From Flavobacteriales bacterium (lineage in GTDB: Bacteria; Bacteroidota; Bacteroidia; Flavobacteriales_D; Crocinitomicaceae): a stretch of DNA of 11,503 bases. Shown piece by piece: positions 6,069 to 11,503 of the stretch. The notes under the pieces were generated by a model, which was not told where the DNA came from, did not search any database, and saw nothing but the letters and a program-made list of their open reading frames with translations. The stretch spans positions 1 through 11,503 of the forward strand of contig CANHQC010000031.1 in the NCBI GenBank assembly GCA_947462695.1, read 5' to 3'. Each line of letters starts with the position of its first letter. Position 1 is the stretch's first letter. The position numbers and the translations under genes were made by a program.

Positions 6069-6839
6069 ATGAAATCAAAAGAAGAAATCGTTGAGAACTG
6101 GTTACCGCGGTACACCGGACGAAAATTAGAAGACTTTGGTGAATACATTCTATTGTGCAATTTTCACAATTATGTATCGATGTTTGCCGAGTGGCACAAT
6201 GTCGCTGTGGTTGGAGAAGGAAAACCCATGCAAAGCGCAAGTGCGAATGGTATAACTATTATCAATTTTGGTATGGGTAGCGCTTCAGCTGCGACGTGTA
6301 TGGATTTGCTTTCCGCCATTCAGCCTAAAGCCGTGTTATTTCTCGGAAAATGCGGTGGACTTAAGAAAAAGAATAACGTAGGTGATTTAATCCTTCCTAT
6401 TGCAGCGATTCGAGGAGAAGGAACGAGTAACGATTATTTCCCACCTGAAGTCCCGGCATTACCTGCTTTTGCCTTACAAAAAGCCATTTCAACCACCATT
6501 CGTGATGTTGACAAAGATTATTGGACAGGAACCGTTTATACGACCAATCGAAGAGTTTGGGAACACGACGAATCGTTCAAAGTCTATTTAAAAGCTATAC
6601 GGGCCATGGCAATTGACATGGAAACTGCCACGATCTTTTCTGTTGGATTTGCGAATAACATTCCTTCTGGGGCTCTTCTTTTAGTTTCTGATCAGCCAAT
6701 GGTTCCGGAAGGTGTTAAAACGGATAAAAGCGACTCATTAGTCACAGCTCATTTTGTCAACGATCATTTGAAAATAGGAATAGAATCATTGCTACAGCTC
6801 ATGAATAACGGAAATACGGTGAAACACCTTCAATTTTAA
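6069..6839 (+). CDS. amn: AMP nucleosidase, short form (nucleoside phosphorylase superfamily)
   Basis: This 256-residue protein resembles the catalytic half of AMP nucleosidase, which hydrolyses AMP to adenine and ribose 5-phosphate in the cytoplasm. Visible are the GMGSASAA loop (68-75, phosphate and ribose contact), FLGKCGGL (91-98), the IDMETATIF motif (182-190) with Glu185 expected to hold the ribose, and LLVSDQP (204-210) with Asp208 in the usual base-protonating position. E. coli Amn has about 484 residues because of an N-terminal regulatory domain; that domain is absent here, as is usual for the Bacteroidota 'AMN-like' group. It is the last gene of the operon that begins with serC. No convincing terminator follows it. 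Another purine nucleotide or nucleoside substrate cannot be excluded from sequence alone. Confidence 0.88.
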   Translation: MKSKEEIVENWLPRYTGRKLEDFGEYILLCNFHNYVSMFAEWHNVAVVGEGKPMQSASANGITIINFGMGSASAATCMDLLSAIQPKAVLFLGKCGGLKKKNNVGDLILPIAAIRGEGTSNDYFPPEVPALPAFALQKAISTTIRDVDKDYWTGTVYTTNRRVWEHDESFKVYLKAIRAMAIDMETATIFSVGFANNIPSGALLLVSDQPMVPEGVKTDKSDSLVTAHFVNDHLKIGIESLLQLMNNGNTVKHLQF

Positions 6840-6959
6840 CCCATTAAATTTCCGCAGCTACGTATAATACAACGATTAACAACCGTGTTTTAAGTTGATT
6901 TTTATCATCTTTTATTCTTATAGTTTTATTGAACTTGGCGTAAACAAATACCAAGAGTC

Positions 6960-7571
6960 ATGAAAAACAAAAGAAACACGCGCATCCTTTTTATTTCATT
7001 TGGCGTTGGTCTTGGGCTTACAGGACTGTTTATGTACTCATGTGAAAAAGAAATCATCACACCTGGTGCAACGCATGTAAATCAAGAAAAAACAACCCGT
7101 CCCATTGAAGGATATTGTGGACAAGTAACGCAAAACTCGATTCTTTTGCATCCGATCAACCAGGAAGTTGGTCAAGCACTTTCCTATAACGATCAACATC
7201 ACTTTTATTTGGAAATCACTTCATGGAATGACTACTTAATCGAAGATGCCTATTTGTTTATTGGAACAGACCGCAATCAAATTCCGTTGGACAAGTTCAA
7301 CAATCCTGATCTATCAGCCTTCACTTATGCCATTGAAGGGAAATCATTAACGAATATTCGAAAATTCAGGATTCCTTTAAATGAATTGCCAGGATATTCA
7401 ATACTTTCTTGTGCTGTTGAAATGAGAAAACCAAAAAAATCCAACGCGGCATCAGCTGATAATTACGCATGGATTGATGGACATATTTATGGCTCAAGTA
7501 TTCGTGGTCGCTATTTCGGTTACGATAAACAAATTTGTCGCACGACACAAGGCCAAAGCCTGCCGGAATAG
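6960..7571 (+). CDS. predicted lipoprotein with a beta-sandwich surface-type domain, function unknown
   Basis: This 203-residue protein begins with a basic N-terminus, a hydrophobic stretch (about 9-25) and MYSC, with Cys28 as the likely lipidated residue. The -3/-2 residues (Met, Tyr) are unusual for a lipobox. The following CEKE partly resembles the Lys-plus-acidic surface-export signal of Bacteroidota lipoproteins. The body contains YLEITSWNDYLIEDAYLFIGTD (about 82-103) followed by the IP...FN.PD and FRIPLNELPGY pattern. This recalls a domain of bacterial surface proteins that carries an 'ETHLYVG...IPLSDLP'-like pattern. I recognise that resemblance only by eye. The gene lies 120 bp after the amn-like gene, where a possible TAGTTTTA -7 box is at 6921-6928, and it ends in a strong terminator. 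It is probably its own transcription unit or an optional extension of the operon. Confidence 0.75.
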   Translation: MKNKRNTRILFISFGVGLGLTGLFMYSCEKEIITPGATHVNQEKTTRPIEGYCGQVTQNSILLHPINQEVGQALSYNDQHHFYLEITSWNDYLIEDAYLFIGTDRNQIPLDKFNNPDLSAFTYAIEGKSLTNIRKFRIPLNELPGYSILSCAVEMRKPKKSNAASADNYAWIDGHIYGSSIRGRYFGYDKQICRTTQGQSLPE

Positions 7572-7592
7572 CCTCATTTAAATACCTTTCTT

Positions 7593-7628
7593 GAAAAGAC
7601 TGTCGGAATCGATGGTCTTTTCTTTTTT
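7593..7628 (+). terminator. rho-independent terminator after the lipoprotein gene
   Basis: The arms GAAAAGAC (7593-7600) and GTCTTTTC (7615-7622) form a perfect 8-bp stem. Inside it TCG/CGA (7603-7605 with 7610-7612) can pair over a GAAT loop. A run of six T residues (7623-7628) follows directly. This is a classic intrinsic terminator 21 bp after the lipoprotein stop codon. Confidence 0.88.
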
Positions 7629-7660
7629 GCACTATCTGGCAGAATAGCACCTGCAATCAA

Positions 7661-7670
7661 TACATTTTTG
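7661..7670 (+). promoter_or_regulatory. candidate Bacteroidota -7 promoter box before the CPBP gene
   Basis: TACATTTTTG, followed by TACC, resembles the TAnnTTTG -7 element of Bacteroidota and lies 14 bp before the ATG. If used, the 5' leader would be under 12 bases. No clear TTTG -33 element is seen at the usual distance. A strong terminator lies just upstream, so a promoter is needed somewhere in this 56-bp stretch. Confidence 0.4.
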
Positions 7671-7684
7671 TACCTTCAATCTTC

Positions 7685-8323
7685 ATGAAAAAATCGAAGC
7701 TTTACCTTCTAGGTGTTATTACCCTTATCGCTTTCCCCATACCGGCATTCGCCTTCCTTTATTGGCAAGAAAAGATTTCCTTGTTCGAGTTTTTGGAATT
7801 AAAATCAGTGTCAATTTTTACTATTTTAACTGGAATTCTAGTTGGTGGCTGCTACGCACTTCTGGCTATGGCGGTTATGAAACTTCCGATTTTTGAAAAA
7901 GTTCCATTAAAAATTGATGCACTCGTACGCTCATTGCACCTAAATACATTCGATGCTATTTTTCTTTCCATTTGTGCCGGAATAGGTGAAGAATTATTAT
8001 TCCGATCCGGTGTTCAACAGTTCTTGGGTATCTGGACCACTTCTATCCTATTTGTTGCGATTCATGGGTATTTTAGCATCAAACAACCCATGATGAATCT
8101 CTACGGCCTTCTCGTCCTACCGTTTATCTTAATTCTCGGGTATTCATTCGAAATTTATGGACTTTGGTTTGTGGCAAGTGCCCATTTTTCGTATGACTTG
8201 CTTTTATTTCTTGTATTAATTCACACCAAACAACCCGAACTGAAAATAGCACAAGATGAATTCATTACTTATCCGCATGATCAGGCAACCTCTAGTGAAG
8301 AAGATACGTCTGAAGAACTGTGA
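7685..8323 (+). CDS. CPBP-family intramembrane metalloprotease-like protein
   Basis: This 212-residue integral membrane protein has about six hydrophobic segments and the ABI/CPBP (Rce1-like) motifs: GEELLFRSG with EExxxR at 102-107, FVAIHG with His127, and ASAHFSYD with His167 and Asp171. These residues form the membrane-embedded catalytic centre of the family, so protease activity is possible. Substrates of bacterial members are mostly unknown, with roles suggested in bacteriocin immunity and protein processing. The C-terminus (from about residue 183) is hydrophilic and acidic, ending in a Ser/Glu-rich stretch. The gene lies between a terminator and a small exported protein gene on the same strand, and no bacteriocin-like peptide gene is visible nearby. 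Family membership is secure; the function is not. Confidence 0.88.
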   Translation: MKKSKLYLLGVITLIAFPIPAFAFLYWQEKISLFEFLELKSVSIFTILTGILVGGCYALLAMAVMKLPIFEKVPLKIDALVRSLHLNTFDAIFLSICAGIGEELLFRSGVQQFLGIWTTSILFVAIHGYFSIKQPMMNLYGLLVLPFILILGYSFEIYGLWFVASAHFSYDLLLFLVLIHTKQPELKIAQDEFITYPHDQATSSEEDTSEEL

Positions 8324-8386
8324 AGGGGATGAAAAACAAATTTGTATTTTTATGCCACGAATAAACAATTACGCAAATAAAGAACT

Positions 8387-8764
8387 ATGAAGTCAATCGC
8401 TTTCCTTTTATTTTTCGTTTTAGTAACGAGTTTCGCTGCAACAGCGCAGTCCAACCCTATTGAAGAAGCAAAACAACGTGCCAATCAGTTGACGGAATTA
8501 TTGAACGAGAAATTGAAATTGAGCTCAGATCAATTAGCAAAAGTATCAGAATTGAACATGGGTGTTGCCATTAAAAACAGCAATGTTATTCATTCGACAG
8601 ATCAATCTTACGATTTTAAAGTAGCTGCCATCAACGGAAATAACCAAGGACGCCGCGATTACCTAAAATTATTTTTGACGGCTGAACAATTTGTTAAATA
8701 TGAATCACTTGAAGCAGATTTCACCGCTGCTGATTTAATCGAAGGAATTGAAGATATTAAGTAG
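8387..8764 (+). CDS. small exported protein with two L(S/T)xxQ motifs (Spy/CpxP-like), function unknown
   Basis: This 125-residue protein starts with a signal peptide (about 1-21, with ATAQS around the likely cleavage site). The mature part is charged and probably alpha-helical. It carries LSSDQ (45-49) within KLKLSSDQLAKV and LTAEQ (97-101) within LFLTAEQFVKYE. These recall the LTxxQ motif of the periplasmic chaperones Spy and CpxP, and Bacteroidota often have small exported proteins with this pattern. A chaperone-like or envelope-stress role is therefore possible but not shown. It lies 63 bp downstream of the CPBP gene and ends at a strong terminator. The similarity is motif-level only; I do not recognise a specific named family. 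Confidence 0.75.
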   Translation: MKSIAFLLFFVLVTSFAATAQSNPIEEAKQRANQLTELLNEKLKLSSDQLAKVSELNMGVAIKNSNVIHSTDQSYDFKVAAINGNNQGRRDYLKLFLTAEQFVKYESLEADFTAADLIEGIEDIK

Positions 8765-8784
8765 GAATAAATAAGTTGATCCTG

Positions 8785-8813
8785 AAAAGCTGTTAGAAAT
8801 AACGGCTTTTTTT
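8785..8813 (+). terminator. rho-independent terminator between the convergent Spy-like gene and msrA
   Basis: The arms 8785-8795 and 8800-8810 form an 11-bp stem (one T-G wobble at 8791/8804) closed by a GAAA tetraloop (8796-8799), followed by a T-run to 8813. It terminates the plus-strand Spy-like gene. On the minus strand the wobble becomes an A-C mismatch and only four U residues follow, so it may stop msrA transcripts less well. The msrA stop codon (8814-8812) lies inside the T-run. Confidence 0.88.
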
Positions 8814-9345
8814 ATGCCTTCAACTTTTCGTTGAAAACCTTTTTGAATTTCTCCACTTTCGGTCTTACTACAGCTTGACAATATGGATTACCTGGATTCA
8901 ATTCAAAGTAATTGTGGTGGTAATCTTCTGCGCGGTAAAACACAGGAATTGGAGTTATTTCAGTTACAATTGGTAACGACCATACCTGCTCTTCTGTCAA
9001 TCTGTTTTTGTATGCCTCTGATTTCGATCGCTGCTCTTCGTCATGGAAGAAAATAACTGATCGGTATTGTGTTCCAACATCATTCCCTTGTCGATTGAGC
9101 TGCGTTGGATCGTGAACAAACCAAAATACCTCCAGTAATTCATCAAACGACACCAATTCATCATCGTAAACCACTCGCGCGACTTCAGCATGACCTGTTG
9201 TACCTTCACACACGTGCTTGTACGTTGGATTTTCTACGTGACCGCCAGCATAACCGGGATAAACATCAATCACCCCTTTAAACTCCTTGTAACACGCTTC
9301 AATACACCAAAAACATCCTGCGCCAAACGTTGCTTCTTTTACCAT
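8812..9345 (-). CDS. msrA: peptide-methionine (S)-S-oxide reductase
   Basis: This is a 177-residue MsrA, which repairs oxidised proteins by reducing methionine-S-sulfoxide, with thioredoxin as the usual electron donor, in the cytoplasm (no signal peptide is present). The active-site motif GAGCFWCIEA puts the catalytic cysteine at Cys11, with a second cysteine at Cys14. Other family blocks are GYAGGHVENPTY (31-42), CEGTTGHAEV (46-55), FWFVHDPTQLNRQGNDVGTQYRS (74-96) and the EDYHHNYFELNPGNPYC segment (140-156) with Cys156 as the likely resolving cysteine. Length and order match a stand-alone MsrA with no fused MsrB domain. It is transcribed away from the MFS gene, so the short divergent region must hold its promoter. 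A candidate box TAATTTTA reads on the minus strand at 9377-9370. Confidence 0.96.
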   Translation of the reverse strand: MVKEATFGAGCFWCIEACYKEFKGVIDVYPGYAGGHVENPTYKHVCEGTTGHAEVARVVYDDELVSFDELLEVFWFVHDPTQLNRQGNDVGTQYRSVIFFHDEEQRSKSEAYKNRLTEEQVWSLPIVTEITPIPVFYRAEDYHHNYFELNPGNPYCQAVVRPKVEKFKKVFNEKLKA

Positions 9346-9430
9346 GACTCTTTTCTTTCTTCAACAAGCTAAAATTAATCTTGTTTTGGTGATTTCACAA
9401 TAAACCCGACAATTAGCGTAATTTCGCGGC
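9346..9430. promoter_or_regulatory. divergent intergenic region between msrA and the MFS gene
   Basis: These 85 bp must hold promoters for two divergent genes, assuming neither is read from further away. On the minus strand TAATTTTA (9377-9370) is one base from TAnnTTTG and would give a leader of about 17 bases for msrA. On the plus strand TAATTTCG (9419-9426), also one base off, ends only 4 bp before the MFS ATG. That would make a nearly leaderless or slightly later start. No clear operator palindrome is visible. Confidence 0.3.
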
Positions 9431-10585
9431 ATGAAGAGCGGTTACAGCAGGAATTTTTGGATCATGTCCTTTTCGATGTTTCTGTTCATGACCAGCTTCA
9501 ACCTGATCATGCCCGAACTTAATCAATTCATTACTGCCCTTGGCGGTGAGGAATACAAAGGATTGGTCATCTCACTTTTTACCATTTCTGCCGGAATTTC
9601 TCGTCCATTTTCAGGCAAACTTGCCGATACAATCGGTAGAAAACCCGTTGCACTCATTGGAATTTTCGTCTGTTTTGCCACGTGCCTATTTTACCCCCTT
9701 GTGTATAGCGTTTGGTTGTTTTTAGTCTTGCGTTTTATACACGGATTCAGTACAGGCTTCACGCCCACCGGAGCAACAGCATTGATTACCGATCTCTTAC
9801 CCGCAGACAAACGTGGCAAAGGAATGGGTATTTGGGGGACATTTATCTCTGTCGGAATTGGCGTGGGACAATCACTTGGTTCTTATGTCTATCAATTGGC
9901 AGGAATGAACAGTTTATTTCTTTTTGCAGCTGGCGTGGCTATTTTAGCCGGAATACTTCTTCAATTCGTCAAAGAAACCGTTCCTGAAAAAATTCCTTTT
10001 TCGCCTTCTTTATTGCGACTTAAACCAGATGAGATTATCGACCCAAGTGTACTTCCTTCTGCGACTGTTATGTTTTTAACCGCAGGGTGTTCTGGAATCA
10101 TTTTCGTGCTTACGCCAGATTTATCGGGATTTTTGGGCATTCAAAACAAAGGGTGGTTTTTTGGTATTTATGTGATTGCAACTATTGTCGTGCGGTTATT
10201 TAGTGGCTCGCTTTCTGATCGCATTGGTCGAAGGGAAACGTTGATCATCGGTGTTACACTTTTAATCGTGAGCATGTTCTTAATTGGCTACGCGAAAAAC
10301 ACCACAGATTATTTGATTTCGGCTCTTTTATTTGGTGTTGCGACCGGTGTAACCAGTCCAACCATTTTTGCTTGGACAGCAGATTTATCGGATATCAATC
10401 GCAGAGGAGTTGGAGCAGGGACAATGTTTATCGCATTGGAATTTGGCATCATGGCTGGATCATTGAGCACGCTGTTGGTTTACGAAAACTCGCTTGAAAG
10501 CATTACCAACGGATTTCTAATCGGAGTTGCATTCGCTTTCGCCGCGTTGGTCTTCCTAATCGTTCACCTCATTCGTTTCAGGTAA
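9431..10585 (+). CDS. MFS transporter, DHA1-like (drug/metabolite exporter type)
   Basis: This 384-residue inner-membrane protein has the length and hydrophobic pattern of a 12-helix major facilitator. Motif A appears in the loop between helices 2 and 3 as GKLADTIGRKPV (62-73) and is echoed in the second half as GSLSDRIGRRE (259-269), showing the usual internal duplication. RFIHGFSTG (101-109) fits motif B with its conserved Arg, and DLLPADKRGKGMGI (121-134) is the typical loop before helix 5. The substrate cannot be told; proton-coupled export of small molecules is the usual role of this subgroup. The gene is divergent from msrA. Its last 30 bp overlap the end of the opposite-strand queuosine-precursor transporter gene, with no space for an intrinsic terminator between them. 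Confidence 0.92.
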   Translation: MKSGYSRNFWIMSFSMFLFMTSFNLIMPELNQFITALGGEEYKGLVISLFTISAGISRPFSGKLADTIGRKPVALIGIFVCFATCLFYPLVYSVWLFLVLRFIHGFSTGFTPTGATALITDLLPADKRGKGMGIWGTFISVGIGVGQSLGSYVYQLAGMNSLFLFAAGVAILAGILLQFVKETVPEKIPFSPSLLRLKPDEIIDPSVLPSATVMFLTAGCSGIIFVLTPDLSGFLGIQNKGWFFGIYVIATIVVRLFSGSLSDRIGRRETLIIGVTLLIVSMFLIGYAKNTTDYLISALLFGVATGVTSPTIFAWTADLSDINRRGVGAGTMFIALEFGIMAGSLSTLLVYENSLESITNGFLIGVAFAFAALVFLIVHLIRFR

Positions 10586-11302
10586 TGCATTGTGTGCGAC
10601 ACCTAAATACCTGCCCACAACATAATGCAACAGATAGATGAGAGGTGTTAACGCCAACGCAATTAGCAACTTCAAAAAATAATTCGTCGGTGCTATCGTA
10701 AAAAACTCCTTCCATCCTAATGCACCCGGAAGAACAAACCCAATGTACAATACCACAACCGTATCGATCGCTTGGGAAATAACTGTACTCCCTGTACTTC
10801 TGAGCCAAATCATTTTATTTCCCGTACGCGCTTTAATACGCTGGAACAATAACGCATCCAATAATTGAGAGAACAAAAATGCGGCAATACTTCCTACAAT
10901 GACCATCTGCGCCTGACCGAACACCTTGCTAAATTCTGCATCAGTTGCCAGTGAAGAACCAGGAATTTCCTTTGCAGGAAGCGCAAGTGCAACGGACACA
11001 ATAATAAAACAATAAGCAATCAGAATCGCCGTAATCCATGAAAGTCGACGAACTGCCTTCGCCCCGTAAAATTCATTGAGCACATCCGTAAGGAGAAAGA
11101 CTATCGGCCATGGAATGACACCAACAATCGTTACAAAAGGTCCGAGTTGATTACCCCCTAGATTTATGGAGAATGGAATTTCAATAAGCTTATTACTTAT
11201 TAATTCAGCTGTTATAGCGTTGGTGACAAATAATCCTGCGAGAAAGACAAAGAGCCATTGCCTGCGTTGGTTAATTTTTATATTGTCGTGGGGTGATAAC
11301 AT
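10556..11302 (-). CDS. queuosine-precursor transporter, YhhQ/VUT family
   Basis: This 248-residue membrane protein with about six hydrophobic segments belongs to the YhhQ (DUF165, QPTR) family. E. coli YhhQ imports queuosine precursors (preQ0/preQ1) for tRNA modification. Characteristic blocks are NAITAELISNK (28-38), LLTDVLNEFYGAKAVRR (70-86), FSQLLDALLFQRIK (144-157) and LRSTGSTVISQAIDTVV (167-183). The first 15 residues are hydrophilic. No other queuosine gene (tgt, queA, queF) is in the window, and I see no preQ1-type riboswitch in the 45 bp upstream. An NlpC/P60 peptidase gene ends just upstream on the same strand with no terminator between, so the two may be co-transcribed. Its 3' end overlaps the convergent MFS gene by 30 bp. 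Substrate is inferred from the family. Confidence 0.9.
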   Translation of the reverse strand: MLSPHDNIKINQRRQWLFVFLAGLFVTNAITAELISNKLIEIPFSINLGGNQLGPFVTIVGVIPWPIVFLLTDVLNEFYGAKAVRRLSWITAILIAYCFIIVSVALALPAKEIPGSSLATDAEFSKVFGQAQMVIVGSIAAFLFSQLLDALLFQRIKARTGNKMIWLRSTGSTVISQAIDTVVVLYIGFVLPGALGWKEFFTIAPTNYFLKLLIALALTPLIYLLHYVVGRYLGVAHNALPETNEVND

Positions 11303-11347
11303 AGTTTCAAGCTCTTCAGAGGAACAACGAAGCTACGAAAAAGTTGA

Positions 11348-11503
11348 CTACTTCTGCTTTTCCCCGTAATCCAGGCGTTTGGCCTTGATGAAGCGCGGAA
11401 TGTAGTACTTACTTGTGGTAAAATTATCGATGACAATACCACGAGAACTGGAGGCATGAATAAACTTTATTGCGCCCGGGGCGACTTCCACCACCATGGC
11501 AAC
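11348..11503 (-). CDS. NlpC/P60 (C40) cell-wall peptidase, C-terminal part
   Basis: The minus-strand frame is open from the right edge of the window to a TAG at 11350-11348, giving the last 51 residues of a protein. They read VAMVVEVAPG, then KFIHASSSRGIVID, then YYIPRFIKAKRL. This matches the end of the NlpC/P60 domain of Spr/MepS-type endopeptidases, where HVGI...FVHAS...YW..RY..ARR is expected. The His in FIHAS would be the third catalytic residue. The catalytic Cys and the first His (just before the fragment) lie outside the window. Such enzymes cut peptide bonds in peptidoglycan stem peptides and act outside the inner membrane. The signal peptide and full length cannot be seen. The transporter gene starts 45 bp downstream. 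Confidence 0.85.
   Translation of the reverse strand, partial: VAMVVEVAPGAIKFIHASSSRGIVIDNFTTSKYYIPRFIKAKRLDYGEKQK

Noticed and set aside
6863..6868. TATAAT sequence upstream of the lipoprotein gene
   Set aside because: Bacteroidota primary sigma factors recognise TAnnTTTG rather than TATAAT, there is no matching -35 box, and the hexamer is common in AT-rich DNA.
7366..7656. 96-codon minus-strand open frame over the end of the lipoprotein gene and its terminator
   Set aside because: It would run through the strong plus-strand terminator hairpin, and the product has no domain or signal; it is a chance shadow.
7685..8764. CPBP protein plus small exported protein as a bacteriocin/immunity pair
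   Set aside because: The small protein is 125 residues with a standard signal peptide and Spy-like motifs, not a double-glycine leader peptide, and no export or modification genes are nearby.
9712..9987. 91-codon plus-strand frame within the MFS gene
   Set aside because: It is out of frame inside a clearly conserved transporter and gives a product without any recognisable pattern.
11303..11347. Possible preQ1 riboswitch before the queuosine-precursor transporter gene
   Set aside because: The 45-bp gap shows only a 4-bp CTTC/GAAG pairing and no pseudoknot-type preQ1 aptamer pattern, and the space is taken up by the preceding gene.
11166..11369. Plus-strand open frame over the start of the YhhQ-type gene
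   Set aside because: It is opposite a conserved membrane-protein N-terminus and the NlpC/P60 stop, with no supporting motif.

Overview
The window looks like ordinary chromosome from a member of the Bacteroidota, most likely a flavobacterium-type organism. The evidence is indirect. There is a bTHX-type small ribosomal protein, and serC and serA sit next to a DUF1015 gene. The AMP nucleosidase is the short form, Shine-Dalgarno sequences are almost absent, AT-rich boxes resembling the Bacteroidota TAnnTTTG element lie upstream of several genes, and the coding DNA is moderately AT-rich. I see no mobile element, CRISPR array, tRNA, rRNA or prophage, and no gene with base use clearly unlike its neighbours. 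No stretch without a gene exceeds about 150 bases.

Layout, left to right. (1) Positions 1-1016 hold an RNA-modification pair: the 3' end of an RluA-type pseudouridine synthase and a TrmH-type 2'-O-methyltransferase, joined by a TAATG stop/start overlap. (2) A small gene at 1124-1369 encodes a bTHX ribosomal protein with a long Lys/Ala-rich tail. It has a nested inverted repeat in front and a perfect-stem terminator behind. (3) A tightly packed run at 1515-6839 contains serC, serA, a DUF1015 gene, a YggS-type PLP-binding protein, an exported DUF1684 protein and an AMP nucleosidase. Gaps are 15 bp or less, two junctions overlap, and no internal terminator is visible. This run supplies the first two steps of serine synthesis from 3-phosphoglycerate, plus PLP homeostasis and purine nucleotide breakdown. 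(4) Positions 6960-8764 hold three single genes: a lipoprotein, a CPBP membrane protease-like protein and a small exported Spy-like protein. Strong terminators follow the first and the third. (5) Positions 8812-11503 hold msrA on the minus strand, a divergent MFS transporter on the plus strand, and then a minus-strand pair: the 3' end of an NlpC/P60 peptidase gene followed by a YhhQ-type queuosine-precursor transporter. The transporter gene overlaps the MFS gene tail-to-tail by 30 bp.

I did not find a clearly new defence or mobile system. The items most worth a second look are the DUF1015 protein inside the serine operon, which carries a DGHHR motif reminiscent of ParB/sulfiredoxin-fold serine kinases; the tailed bTHX protein and its leader structure; the SerA lacking the usual NAD-selecting aspartate; and the tail-to-tail overlapping transporter genes.
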